Shown in pieces: positions 8,191 to 17,794 of a stretch of DNA of 64,000 nucleotides. The translations under genes were made by a program, and so were the position numbers. The notes below the pieces were generated by a model. It saw nothing but the letters and a program-made list of their open reading frames with translations, made no database searches and was not told where the DNA came from. Source of the DNA: Paenibacillus luteus (GTDB lineage Bacteria; Bacillota; Bacilli; Paenibacillales; Paenibacillaceae); the NCBI RefSeq assembly GCF_006542765.1, contig NZ_SKCD01000022.1:496001-560000 (forward strand). Reading direction: 5' to 3'. Every line of letters begins with the position of its first letter. Positions within the stretch are counted from its first letter, which is position 1.

Positions 8191-11100
8191 GCCAGCGTAA
8201 AAGCAATTTGCTGGGAAGGCTCAACGTTTCCTGATCGATCCGTTGATCTATAAATAAAATCAACAGCACCTTGTTCATCGAACGTTACGGGTGACGTGTA
8301 CAGCTGCCATGTTGTTCCGTTATCCAGACTGTACTCCGTCTTCGCTACACCCGACAAACTGTCCGCGCTTGCCAGTGTGACGATGACCGGGTTCACATAG
8401 GAGCCGTTAGGTCCATCCGGCGCAGCAGGCGATAACGACGCTGTTGTTTGTGGAGGCATCGTATCCGTGAGGACCGGCCGAACTTCTACATCGTCCAGAT
8501 AATAGGTATCGAGTGCTGAAGGTAAATCTGTGAACATGTACATTGCCATATTCGTAACCGTACCTGTCTCTTGAAGAGTATAAAGGCCTTCTAATCGCGT
8601 CCAAGACGAGGAACTTAATGGTTGAGTTGTAAAAATTATTTTTTGCTTCGTTACACCATCTAACCTGTAAGTCAATCCGATCCGCAGCACCGCGCCTGCT
8701 GTGGATTCTGGAGCCAATTTCACCCATGCCGAATAATAGTACTCCTTTTCTTTCTGAATATTAGCAGGAAAGTTGATGCTTCCAAAAGGGTTTGTCTTGG
8801 TGATCTTTAAAGACTGGCTTCCGCTGTGAGCCTCAAGCGAACTGAGCGTTCTTAAAATTTCCCATCCAGAATATAGCGGTGATGTCCCCTCCATGCTCGA
8901 ATCGTTGATCAAGTTGTTGCCAACTAAAGGAGCAAGTACCGTAACGACAGCCGATGCTGATTTTCCGCCTTTTGCTGACGTAACTGTAATTGTAGCTGTA
9001 CCGGCACTGTGGGCACGCACAGTCCCTGTCGCATCAACCGAAGCCACATTAGGATGATCAGAGCTCCAAGTTACTGCTTTGCTCGCATCCGCGGGCAATA
9101 CCGTCACGGCAAGCGCTTCGGATTGACCCAAGGTCAGGCTTAGTGAGGTTTTGTTCAGGCTAACCCCAGTAACTTCAATCCAACTCGTACTTCCTTTGAA
9201 ATAAGCCCAATCCGTCAGAACACCCGTTAGTAGCGCAGGTTTGTTCGCATTCCCAAGCAAGCTGCCAGCTTGGGTTCCAATCGATATTTTCGTTCCCACA
9301 CCGACGCTTCCGGCAAATCCATAGAGTTGGTCCTTTCTCATAATTCCTTCCGTCAATACTCTACCAGACTGTCCTGGCGCAATCGGCTCTAGTGTAATGC
9401 CTATGAAGCTCTCAGCAGAATCAGCTGGTGTCATTAAGCGCAATGTCGTATTATCGGCGTCAAATGCAACAGCTGCAAATCTAGGAATGCCAACTTGTGT
9501 TTGATTCAGCAGCGTCATTTGTTTATCCGGCACCTGCGGATAGTACTCGTTTGCAGTTACGTTATATTCTGCCGCATAGCCTGAAGTGCCCAATGCGCCA
9601 TTTATGATATCGATAATATATGCATTGGTTTTTTCCGTATAATTTTCATTAAACAGGATCGTTTTGGTCGTGCCGTTCTCAAAGAGCACCTGCAACGTTT
9701 TCGGATTGACTGTAAGATCCCCGAGCCTTCTTCCAAGCGTATTATTCACTTGGATGTTGGAACTGATGCCCACTTTAATGCCCGAGATATCCCAATAGCC
9801 GTATAAGTAACCCTTCAGGCCTCCTCCCCCATCACGGGTGATATAAGTGCCCAAAATATCCTCCACTGCATTCCCGCTAACCTTAACATTGGAGCTGCTG
9901 CCCGTGGAGCTGCTGAACAACGCCAGTGCCCTTCCTCTGTGACCATCTGCATAACCGATCGGCGTGCTGTTATTGAAAGTCACGTTATAGTCCGCATGAT
10001 TGGCATACTGGTTCTCAGGCTTTTGTGAAATCCAAGGGGCGTCATTCTGTAACATGTATGTTCCCACAAATTCACTGTTATTGAAGATAACTTCATCCTG
10101 GGTTCCGCTTCCTAAGGACTGGATCGTAATCGGGTTTGACGTTACCGTTGACACAATTTTGCTGTTATTGATGACATTGATCTGTGGTTCCGTGAAATCC
10201 TCTCGATTGTGCACGTACCAGCCTGTAGCCTTGGAAACAAAGGTGCTGTCATAGAAAGTTTCAGATACACCACTTCCTGAACCATAACCCCACGCATGAG
10301 AACCGTTACCGCTAATGCCTCCCCACACCTGTGCTGGATCAAGATCCGCTAGAGGTGTTACCCCAGGATTCGCAGCCACCCAGCTCTTCCGGTAGTCGAC
10401 CGCTTCCAGATTTCCATAATGCTCAATATGAACATTTCGTACAATGTGGACAGCATCTTTATTTTTGCCGCTATCCTCGCTGTGAAGCGGATATCTCATG
10501 TTTTTGGCCGTAATCGTCAGGTTCTCTAGATTGGCTGTACCCTTCAACCACAAGGTCGATTGTTCAGTGATTTCACTATTGCTAGCCGATGCGCTGTTCT
10601 CTCCCTTTAGCCAAACAAGATCTCGGTCTGTGCCACGGAGAGTTACATAAGGCTTAACCACCCAATTCTTATCGGTATACACGCCAGGATAAATCAGAAT
10701 CACATACTGCTTCTCAGAGCTGCTATCCATAATGCTCTCGTTCGCCAGCTTCGGCGAGAGAAAATCACCTGTTCCATCGGGCTTCACCGTTAACGTTACC
10801 GTTTCGTTTGTTCTTTCGATGACGGTTACCGTACTGGTGGCCGTTTTACCGCTATCCACGCTTATTGCCGTAATTTGAGTGACGCCTAAGCTTCGTCCAT
10901 ACACGTTTCCATATGCATCTACAGAAGCCACTTCGGGATCATCGGAATGCCAGACTACCGCTTTGTTAAACGCATCGACTGGCTGGATGACAGGCAGCAA
11001 CGTTTCCGTTTTACCTTCCATAATCGACACCGAGCTCTTGTTCAGGCTCATATCCGTCACATATATCCAAGCAGGCGTTTCTTTATAGGTAACTGGCCTA

Positions 11101-14100
11101 ACTTCTACATCATCCAAATAGTACATATCATTCTCAGCTGGCGTGTCAGTAAATAAATACATTCTGACATTCGTGACGTTCCCTATTTCATTAATGGTAT
11201 AGGTGCCGCTAACCTGTTTCCATTCCGTACTGCTTAGTGCTGGGCTCGAGAAAGGACAGAGCTGCTTACCTACACCATCTACGCTATAAGCAAGACATAG
11301 CCTGATTATTTTCCCAGGATTCAGATTAGCTTGCAGCTTAACCCATGCGGAATACTCATATTCCTTCCCTTTCTCGACACTCACTGGAAACTGAACGCTT
11401 CCGTGTTGGTTGGTCTTCGTGACTTGTAAAGAGTATTCTCCGCTATGTTGCTGCTCCGTGCTCCGCTCTCTTATCGTCTCCCATCCGATTGGAACTACAT
11501 CCGCTTCCATACTTGCATTCGAAACCATGTTATTCCCTTTTACGGCTACGCTTGCCGCTGTGTCCAGCGTGATGGCATCAATACCAAAGTGCCCTACTGC
11601 ATTCGTTGGAATCACTTTGATTTGTTTGATCGTTCCGCTCCATGCCGAATGATGACTCGGGTCCCACACATACTCCCTGAAGTTCGCATCATTAGGCATC
11701 ACATATGTCGTCAGCTTATTTAGCAGATTCCATTCCGAGGATTCGGAAGTTTTGAAATACACGCTCGCTTCATTACCGCTTGTGTCATTCCTAAGCTTTA
11801 TTTTAACCCTCTTAATTGCGGAAGCAGGAAAGTTAATGTTATCTGGCGAGATCAGCTCAGGCTCACTGCCCGTCGAGGTTGCTTGATAGATTCCGCTTGT
11901 TGCCTGGCCTCCCGTCACTTGATTGTTAGTCGTCCAGCCCTCCAGAGTGTTAAACTCCCAAACCTTTGAGGCGGTATACATTTCAATCATTTCAGCAACG
12001 GGGTCCCAATTCACAACATACCCGAACGCTTGATTAAAGAAAGCGGCCGGGATCAAAAGCTCACCCGATGGCTGCAATACAGGAGTACGCTCCAGTACGA
12101 TACTTTGATTATCTTTATAGGCTGTTAGTTGACCAACCTTAAATCTATAGATGTGATCGTCTTTCACGCCAATTAGGGTTTGTGTCGATTGCTCCCATTC
12201 CGTACTGGCACCGATCAGCTTCAGCATTTCCCCTGCTGGAACCATGACCGCTTGATTAACCAGAGCTGGTTCCTCATAGAACTGGGCTTTCACACCGTCA
12301 ACTTTCACATGAATACCTGTATCAGGCGAGTATACAATTCCAATGGAATCGATGCTAAAGTCTCCAATAACCTTCATTGGATCAAACCGAATCTTTCGAA
12401 TAACTCCGTCCCAGTTGGCATTCTTCCACATATCGACCACATAATCGGTATAGCCCGTTTCGTTCTTTTCCACAAAAAAGCTTACGGATTTGCGTTCATT
12501 CCAGTTACCATCCTCATTGGTAATAAAGAACACCTGACCTGAGGAGTTTTTATTGCTCTTCATTCTAATTTTCAGATAGGGATGATCAGAGGCCTGAATA
12601 TTCAAGTAGTCCGCTGACCTAATGCCAGGATCAATGTCAATCGCTGTTCCTGAGTAGGCACCTTCGCTAACCTCATCATTGATGACCTGCTTCTCCAAAC
12701 TCCAGCCCTCTGAATCGCCATCCGTGTCGAAACCCCAGAACAACCCGTACTCGTCCGTCACAGCTGGTGGTACTGGGGACTTTAATGTCAATACTCTACC
12801 TCGCGGGTGCAAGATGTTAATTCTGTCCTTCTGCGCTTGCGTTGGCTGTAAATCCAAATGCGCTGTACCACTTGTGAATACGTTCCGGATAGCATCAAGA
12901 TAGCCAAAGCCCGTTAGACCTGCAGGCATAATAAAATGTCCCTCTCCAAGCTCGTTCCAATTATCGAGCATAACCATCTTCTTGCCCAAGCTGCCCGCTG
13001 GCAGCGATGGCTGCAAGCTATCCTTTGCCCACTGTGCAACAGCTTGGAACTCCGATGGAGTCGCGTAATAGCCTTCTTGGCCTCCCCATGCCAAATCATT
13101 TCTTCCCATACTGATCATCGGGAGCGCATCGATGATGCCTGTATCACGCTGGGCAGTCATATAAGATTTCTGTACCTCCGCATGCCCGCCCATACTGTCC
13201 CAAGAATAAGCATAGACAGCATCGAATCCTGCCTGCTTTCTATCGCTCAAGGATATGGGGTCCGACGCTGAAGTGGTGATCAAGAGTATAAGGTCGTCGA
13301 ACCCTAGCGCTTTAACAGCGTTTCTTAAGTAATCCATCTCGGCTTTTACAAGTTCCAAGCTTTGCGTGCTGCCTCCGAAATCCCGTTTGAGAGCGTTAAG
13401 GCTATAGATCGATAAGACTGGTTTATTATCCATCACCATATAACGCGGATCCTTGAAATAATATTCGATCCAGTATGGCACGATATTCGTACGGAAGTCT
13501 TCGCTATCCTTCGCTTTGGATGCACCATTTTCCCACATAATGGCGAACTTCGTTTGATTGCTATATTTGGCATTGAAAAACCCATCATGAAGCGAGTTAT
13601 GCAAATAAGGCTCTTTAATCGGTACGCCATCTCCGAAAGTCGGTCTAAACCAGCAAGAGACTTGGTAATCAATGCCGTGCTCAACCATCCATTTAATTTC
13701 CCAATCCGCCGTCTCTGGATTTCCCTCGTCATAATAGCCCAAGTAAGGCTCTCGCTCCGGGTAAGGCGTAATCGTATCCCAACCGAGATGATTTCCTTCC
13801 CTCCAGATCGGACAGCCCTGAATACCGACCGCCTGATCAGATGAGATTACAGGATTCGGAGCAGGCACATAATCGACAGGAAGCGGTACATCTTCGTATA
13901 GCAGAATATCATCCAGCCACATCACACCTTGTGCTGCGGCAGCTGTCTTAAATGCGATCCCGTCCAAGCTTGCCGAACTGGCTGTAAGCGGAACTCCCTG
14001 CGCTTGCAGTTTCCCATTTACGTAAATATCAGCCGTGGCATCATCCAAATTCACCTTCACCTTCACTGCATACCAAAGATTAGCCATATAATCATAAAAG

Positions 14101-15104
14101 GGTACAGGCTGACCTACATCATTAATGTAGGAGAGCTTGCCGCTTTCGGTTACTAGCTTCATAACGGTCGTGCTGCCGCTTACAAGCTCTGCCGAATATC
14201 CGTCTTGCTTTTGCGGAATTAAAAGCTTGTATTCAAAAACCGTATTCGCCGAAGTAGGCGGCACGCTTTTCTTAAGGCTCATCTCACCAGTCACCCCAGT
14301 TGAGTTCAGTTTGAGACTGAACACATCTGGTCGCACAGAGCTTCTCATTTCCTCTACCGCAATCGTTCCGCCAGCTGCAACGGTCTGCCAGTCTTCAGGC
14401 AGGTTACCCGGCATGAGGGAAATGAACCTCTCATTGACTGCATAACCCTTGTAGATTTTAATAGGAGCGATGAACATATCGCCTTTCGAAGACGCGCCTG
14501 TTTGGATCATCACATGATCGAGACTGGTTACTGCATGCTTGAAGCTTGCATTTGCGGCTTTAAGAACACCGTTGATGTACACATCCACCGAATTTGTGTC
14601 AATATTCGCAATGACTTTCACACCATACTCCGTACCTGCAGTATAGGATTGCAAAGTCTGTATATCCCCGTTGGAGGTTTCTAGACTAAGCTCCCCATTG
14701 TGTGTCACGATACTTACAGCCTCTGTATCGTTACTGCTCAGCTGCCATTTGACGCCATCCATGATCGAGGATAGCTTGAATCGATATTCCATCGTGATAG
14801 CGCCTTCATTTTGCTCGATGAACGCTCTGCGCATAGATACTGGCAACGTGGTATTGGTATCGCTCATTTTGAACCAGTTCAGGTAGGAAGAGGAAAGACT
14901 CCCCCCCGCTTTGCGGACATCCCAACCAGAAGGCAGGACATCCATCGTCTCGTTATGGGTAAAGGAAAAACTCTCGTCAACCAGATAACCGCTCTGTACG
15001 GGGACATCCTCCGCTTTCGCGATAGTCGATTGTACAACATAAAAAAGAAGCATTAGCATACAGGCAAAAACAATCTCCCCAACGGCCCATTTCCTCTTGA
15101 TCAT
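7293..15104 (-). CDS. Giant secreted multi-modular carbohydrate-active protein (GH99-like plus pectinesterase-like)
   Basis: A 2603-residue protein with a signal peptide (about residues 1-32). Approximate order: two concanavalin-like beta-sandwich regions (35-410); a GH71/GH99-like domain (420-770) with GIQGCPIWREG and LGYYDEGNPETADWEIKW; a sandwich; a copper-amine-oxidase-N-type stalk domain (930-1043); a CBM4/9-like domain (1190-1338); a BIG2 domain (1343-1435); a right-handed beta-helix starting VKPDGTGDF like CE8 pectin methylesterases (1435-1848); a small beta module (1856-1971); another BIG2; another CBM4/9-like domain; an Ig-like module; and four tandem C-terminal repeats. No LPXTG or SLH anchor is seen, so it is probably released or held by its repeats. 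It lies behind an ABC importer operon on the same strand. Likely target is pectin or another plant wall glycan. AGGAG precedes the ATG. Confidence 0.8.
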   Translation of the reverse strand: MIKRKWAVGEIVFACMLMLLFYVVQSTIAKAEDVPVQSGYLVDESFSFTHNETMDVLPSGWDVRKAGGSLSSSYLNWFKMSDTNTTLPVSMRRAFIEQNEGAITMEYRFKLSSIMDGVKWQLSSNDTEAVSIVTHNGELSLETSNGDIQTLQSYTAGTEYGVKVIANIDTNSVDVYINGVLKAANASFKHAVTSLDHVMIQTGASSKGDMFIAPIKIYKGYAVNERFISLMPGNLPEDWQTVAAGGTIAVEEMRSSVRPDVFSLKLNSTGVTGEMSLKKSVPPTSANTVFEYKLLIPQKQDGYSAELVSGSTTVMKLVTESGKLSYINDVGQPVPFYDYMANLWYAVKVKVNLDDATADIYVNGKLQAQGVPLTASSASLDGIAFKTAAAAQGVMWLDDILLYEDVPLPVDYVPAPNPVISSDQAVGIQGCPIWREGNHLGWDTITPYPEREPYLGYYDEGNPETADWEIKWMVEHGIDYQVSCWFRPTFGDGVPIKEPYLHNSLHDGFFNAKYSNQTKFAIMWENGASKAKDSEDFRTNIVPYWIEYYFKDPRYMVMDNKPVLSIYSLNALKRDFGGSTQSLELVKAEMDYLRNAVKALGFDDLILLITTSASDPISLSDRKQAGFDAVYAYSWDSMGGHAEVQKSYMTAQRDTGIIDALPMISMGRNDLAWGGQEGYYATPSEFQAVAQWAKDSLQPSLPAGSLGKKMVMLDNWNELGEGHFIMPAGLTGFGYLDAIRNVFTSGTAHLDLQPTQAQKDRINILHPRGRVLTLKSPVPPAVTDEYGLFWGFDTDGDSEGWSLEKQVINDEVSEGAYSGTAIDIDPGIRSADYLNIQASDHPYLKIRMKSNKNSSGQVFFITNEDGNWNERKSVSFFVEKNETGYTDYVVDMWKNANWDGVIRKIRFDPMKVIGDFSIDSIGIVYSPDTGIHVKVDGVKAQFYEEPALVNQAVMVPAGEMLKLIGASTEWEQSTQTLIGVKDDHIYRFKVGQLTAYKDNQSIVLERTPVLQPSGELLIPAAFFNQAFGYVVNWDPVAEMIEMYTASKVWEFNTLEGWTTNNQVTGGQATSGIYQATSTGSEPELISPDNINFPASAIKRVKIKLRNDTSGNEASVYFKTSESSEWNLLNKLTTYVMPNDANFREYVWDPSHHSAWSGTIKQIKVIPTNAVGHFGIDAITLDTAASVAVKGNNMVSNASMEADVVPIGWETIRERSTEQQHSGEYSLQVTKTNQHGSVQFPVSVEKGKEYEYSAWVKLQANLNPGKIIRLCLAYSVDGVGKQLCPFSSPALSSTEWKQVSGTYTINEIGNVTNVRMYLFTDTPAENDMYYLDDVEVRPVTYKETPAWIYVTDMSLNKSSVSIMEGKTETLLPVIQPVDAFNKAVVWHSDDPEVASVDAYGNVYGRSLGVTQITAISVDSGKTATSTVTVIERTNETVTLTVKPDGTGDFLSPKLANESIMDSSSEKQYVILIYPGVYTDKNWVVKPYVTLRGTDRDLVWLKGENSASASNSEITEQSTLWLKGTANLENLTITAKNMRYPLHSEDSGKNKDAVHIVRNVHIEHYGNLEAVDYRKSWVAANPGVTPLADLDPAQVWGGISGNGSHAWGYGSGSGVSETFYDSTFVSKATGWYVHNREDFTEPQINVINNSKIVSTVTSNPITIQSLGSGTQDEVIFNNSEFVGTYMLQNDAPWISQKPENQYANHADYNVTFNNSTPIGYADGHRGRALALFSSSTGSSSNVKVSGNAVEDILGTYITRDGGGGLKGYLYGYWDISGIKVGISSNIQVNNTLGRRLGDLTVNPKTLQVLFENGTTKTILFNENYTEKTNAYIIDIINGALGTSGYAAEYNVTANEYYPQVPDKQMTLLNQTQVGIPRFAAVAFDADNTTLRLMTPADSAESFIGITLEPIAPGQSGRVLTEGIMRKDQLYGFAGSVGVGTKISIGTQAGSLLGNANKPALLTGVLTDWAYFKGSTSWIEVTGVSLNKTSLSLTLGQSEALAVTVLPADASKAVTWSSDHPNVASVDATGTVRAHSAGTATITVTSAKGGKSASAVVTVLAPLVGNNLINDSSMEGTSPLYSGWEILRTLSSLEAHSGSQSLKITKTNPFGSINFPANIQKEKEYYYSAWVKLAPESTAGAVLRIGLTYRLDGVTKQKIIFTTQPLSSSSWTRLEGLYTLQETGTVTNMAMYMFTDLPSALDTYYLDDVEVRPVLTDTMPPQTTASLSPAAPDGPNGSYVNPVIVTLASADSLSGVAKTEYSLDNGTTWQLYTSPVTFDEQGAVDFIYRSTDRSGNVEPSQQIAFTLATSSVSVQLQDSNGNPLSGGSVTYYDGGWKSFGVTGADGRASKSLPAKSYTFSMSYEGTSKELVQHTGTNRTVSFQTVKVKAQLKDSQGNPLDSGSVSYYAGSWRTMGSTAGGEVSKELLPGSYTFGMTYEGTYREKVQHVGINPVVVFQTVKVKAQLKDSQGNLMDSGIASYYAGSWRTMGSTAGGEVSKELLPGSYTFGMTYEGTYREQVQHVGNDPVVAYQTVKVKVQLKDSQGNLIDGGSASYYAGSWQTVGTTAGGEISKELLPGTYTFGMTYGGVYKEIVAAISTNPTVVFEI

Positions 15105-15188
15105 AAATGATCACGCTCCTACTCGATTTTTATTGCATCCATTCGGCAAATCTCAAACCCAAGCTCCCCCTTTCACTTGCTTTACATA

Positions 15189-15230
15189 AAACTTGGAACC
15201 GAGTTACGAGTAGCCCGGTTCCAAGTTTTT
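15189..15230. terminator. Terminator after the solute-binding protein gene
   Basis: The arms ACTTGGAACCG and CGGTTCCAAGT flank a 14-base loop, with T-runs in both directions. Its position suggests it ends most transcripts of the ABC operon and limits read-through into the giant hydrolase gene. Confidence 0.85.
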
Positions 15231-15231
15231 A

Positions 15232-16788
15232 TTACTGATTTTGTGCTTTCCACGCGTCGAGCTGCTTCTGAGCTTCGGCTTTAATTTTGTCCAAGCCAGC
15301 TTCATTCAAACGTTGCTTCATTTCTCCCAAAAATTTATCATAATCAGACATTGAGCCTGTGATTAGAATAGGAAGCAATTCCGTATATACCGCATTTACT
15401 TGAACTGTTTCCGATTTGACGGCTTCCCCATTGAACAGAAACCCGAGGATTGACGACGTTTTTGCTTCATTATTATTTTTTTGCATTAACTCAAGAGATG
15501 CCTTGGAATTCCAGCTGGAATCCCACTGATCCCAGAGAGGTCCGAGCCAGTTATGCCAAATCGCCCAAGTTTGTTCCGCTCCGCTCTTCGCATCTACGGA
15601 GATATCATCCGTGCCGGCACCAGATTTAACCGTATAGTTCTTTCCTTCTAGCCCAAAAGCAAGCGTGTTGGATAGCTCTTTATCTTTCCAGACGAGATTG
15701 AGCAGCTCCATTGCTTTTTCTGGATTTTTTGACGTCTTGCTGATGGCCGTTGCAGCTCCCACCATATTACTTGTGGATATGATTGGATAATAGACAAGCG
15801 ATTCCACCGTCGGGAAACCAAAAAGGGCTGTCGATTTCGAACCATCCTCCGAATAACCGCCTGAATCACGCATGACCGCATATTTCCCAGACTTAGCTTC
15901 AGCCGTGAAGTCCGTTTTAACTCCGGCATCCTTGGCTACATACCCTTTCTGATAATAGTCATGCATAGTCCGATAATTGTTGACGTATTGGGGAATATCA
16001 ATTTCAAATACGAGCTTGTTTGCTAGTTCATCATACCGAATCCCTTTGGTTACAATGGTATGATCACTAATAAAGTCACCCGCTGCTGAAACGGTTTTCG
16101 TGACAAGCAATGGCGTTATCGTAGGCTCATTCTTCTTGATCGTTTCTAAATACGGCTCAAGATCCTGCAAATTTTTGATTTGCTTATAATCCACATTGTA
16201 CTTCTCTACCAAATCTTTCTTAAATACAATGCCCTGCGGCGTGGTAAAAGGTGACTGCGATGGAACCGCCATAATCTTGCCATTATACGTGACGGCTTTC
16301 CAAGCACGCTCATCCACTTTAGCGAGGATATCCTGTCCATATTGCTTCAAGAGATCATCCAGTGGCAGGAATGCACCTTTCTGCACGTTCGAATCGATTG
16401 GATTCGTCCAGTTTGCAGTAAATACAAGATCGTATACTTCACCAGAGGCAGACATCAATTTCATTTTGTCTTCCCAGCTTGCTGCATCAATAAAGGTAAA
16501 GTTCAGATTTGCGTTTACAGCTTTATTAATCGTTTTATTCGCTTCCGCTTCAATCGCTTCTTGATCCTTCATCGTATCAATCGGTTTCCGCATATACCAA
16601 CTAACATTGACTAGCTCTTTCGCTTTCTCGGCTGTTTCAGTCGTCTTCGGTTCTGCAGTAGCTGCATTCGTGGCATTAGGCGCATCATTGTTACCCGAGC
16701 TGCACCCGCTAAGAACCACTGTACCCACCATCCCCATCATAATCATGCTGCTTACCAGTTTCTTTGTCTTTTTATTTCCCATACTCAC
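15232..16788 (-). CDS. ABC transporter sugar-binding lipoprotein (LipO/LplA type)
   Basis: About 518 residues. A lysine-rich start and hydrophobic stretch end in the lipobox VLSGCSSG (Cys 27 counting from the MGNKK methionine), followed by a low-complexity linker rich in Ala, Thr and Glu. The rest is a large extracellular solute-binding fold of the family that delivers complex oligosaccharides to CUT1 importers. It would sit on the outer face of the membrane. The two permease genes lie directly upstream in the same direction, giving the usual lplB-lplC-binding protein order. The GTG at 16788 is 7 bases after GGAGG and best fits; the ATG at 16782 is the alternative. The ATP-hydrolysing partner is not in the window and is probably a shared MsmX-type ATPase. 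Confidence 0.85.
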   Translation of the reverse strand: MSMGNKKTKKLVSSMIMMGMVGTVVLSGCSSGNNDAPNATNAATAEPKTTETAEKAKELVNVSWYMRKPIDTMKDQEAIEAEANKTINKAVNANLNFTFIDAASWEDKMKLMSASGEVYDLVFTANWTNPIDSNVQKGAFLPLDDLLKQYGQDILAKVDERAWKAVTYNGKIMAVPSQSPFTTPQGIVFKKDLVEKYNVDYKQIKNLQDLEPYLETIKKNEPTITPLLVTKTVSAAGDFISDHTIVTKGIRYDELANKLVFEIDIPQYVNNYRTMHDYYQKGYVAKDAGVKTDFTAEAKSGKYAVMRDSGGYSEDGSKSTALFGFPTVESLVYYPIISTSNMVGAATAISKTSKNPEKAMELLNLVWKDKELSNTLAFGLEGKNYTVKSGAGTDDISVDAKSGAEQTWAIWHNWLGPLWDQWDSSWNSKASLELMQKNNNEAKTSSILGFLFNGEAVKSETVQVNAVYTELLPILITGSMSDYDKFLGEMKQRLNEAGLDKIKAEAQKQLDAWKAQNQ

Positions 16789-16873
16789 AAACATGCCTCC
16801 CTTAAAATATGATGTTTTTTTATATATAACAGACACATGAGGAAGATCCATGCGCTGGAAAACCCTTTTTTCA

Positions 16874-17782
16874 CTATCCTTTTACCGATCCGACCGTCAG
16901 GCCTTGCACGAAATAACGCTGAAAGAAAGGAAAGATGACCAGCATCGGTCCTGCGGCAAGAATACACATCGCCATCCGCGCGCTTAAACTCGGCACTTGC
17001 TGTCCTGGCTTAACCAGACCGTATTGTATCGCTTCCGCACTATTCAAGAACTCCATGTTGCGCAGCACACGAATGAGTAAATATTGCAGCTTCATCTTAT
17101 CCTCATGATCAATGTACAACAGAGTCAGCCACCAGTCATTCCAATACTGCAAAACCAGGAATAAGCCGAGTGTCGCCAATGCTGGTTTACTAAGGGGAAG
17201 CACAATGCGTGTGAAAATGGTAAACTCGGTTGCTCCATCTATTTTGGCTGATTCAAATAGAGCATCAGGAAGCGTTTGCAAGAAGCCCCTCATTAACAAC
17301 ACATGCCAGCCTGTGATAAGGAAAGGCAGAATGAGGGCCAAGAGGTTATTTTTCAAATCAAGCCAGCTGACCATCAAAATATAGGAAGGAACCAAACCGC
17401 CTTGAAACAGCATCGTAAAGAACACAAAAAATGAAAGCTGTTTGCGGTAGGCATAATCTTTCCTCGAAATGGTGAAGGCGAAGCTTGTTGTAATCCACAG
17501 CCCTGCCACAGTCCCCACTAGCGTTGTGAATATCGTCACCACATACGCATTGAGCAAGACACCAGGATTATGAAGAATAACTTGATATGCCGTCAAATCG
17601 AACTGCTTCGGCAGAATCGAATACCCTGACAAGAGGATATCCGTTTCATTCTGAAAGGAGGTTCCTATAATAACTAGAAAGGGATACAAACAAGCGATAC
17701 ATACAACGATAAAAATACCATGAATAATCCATGTACTGAGCTTAGAGGGTGAGCGGGTGTTAGATAACCGAGGTGTCATCAT
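16874..17782 (-). CDS. Carbohydrate ABC transporter permease (LplC/YtcP type)
   Basis: A 302-residue membrane protein with about six transmembrane helices. It has a hydrophilic N-terminus with SKLSTWIIHGIFIVVCIACL starting helix 1, and the EAA loop ALFESAKIDGATEFTIF that contacts the ATPase. It ends in FVQGLTVGSVKG, the typical tail of this family. AAGGAGA lies ahead of the ATG. The upstream permease gene ends 12 bases before it, so they are cotranscribed, and the binding-protein gene follows. It forms half of the channel for oligosaccharide uptake. Confidence 0.9.
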   Translation of the reverse strand: MMTPRLSNTRSPSKLSTWIIHGIFIVVCIACLYPFLVIIGTSFQNETDILLSGYSILPKQFDLTAYQVILHNPGVLLNAYVVTIFTTLVGTVAGLWITTSFAFTISRKDYAYRKQLSFFVFFTMLFQGGLVPSYILMVSWLDLKNNLLALILPFLITGWHVLLMRGFLQTLPDALFESAKIDGATEFTIFTRIVLPLSKPALATLGLFLVLQYWNDWWLTLLYIDHEDKMKLQYLLIRVLRNMEFLNSAEAIQYGLVKPGQQVPSLSARMAMCILAAGPMLVIFPFFQRYFVQGLTVGSVKG

Positions 17783-17794
17783 GAGACATTCTCC

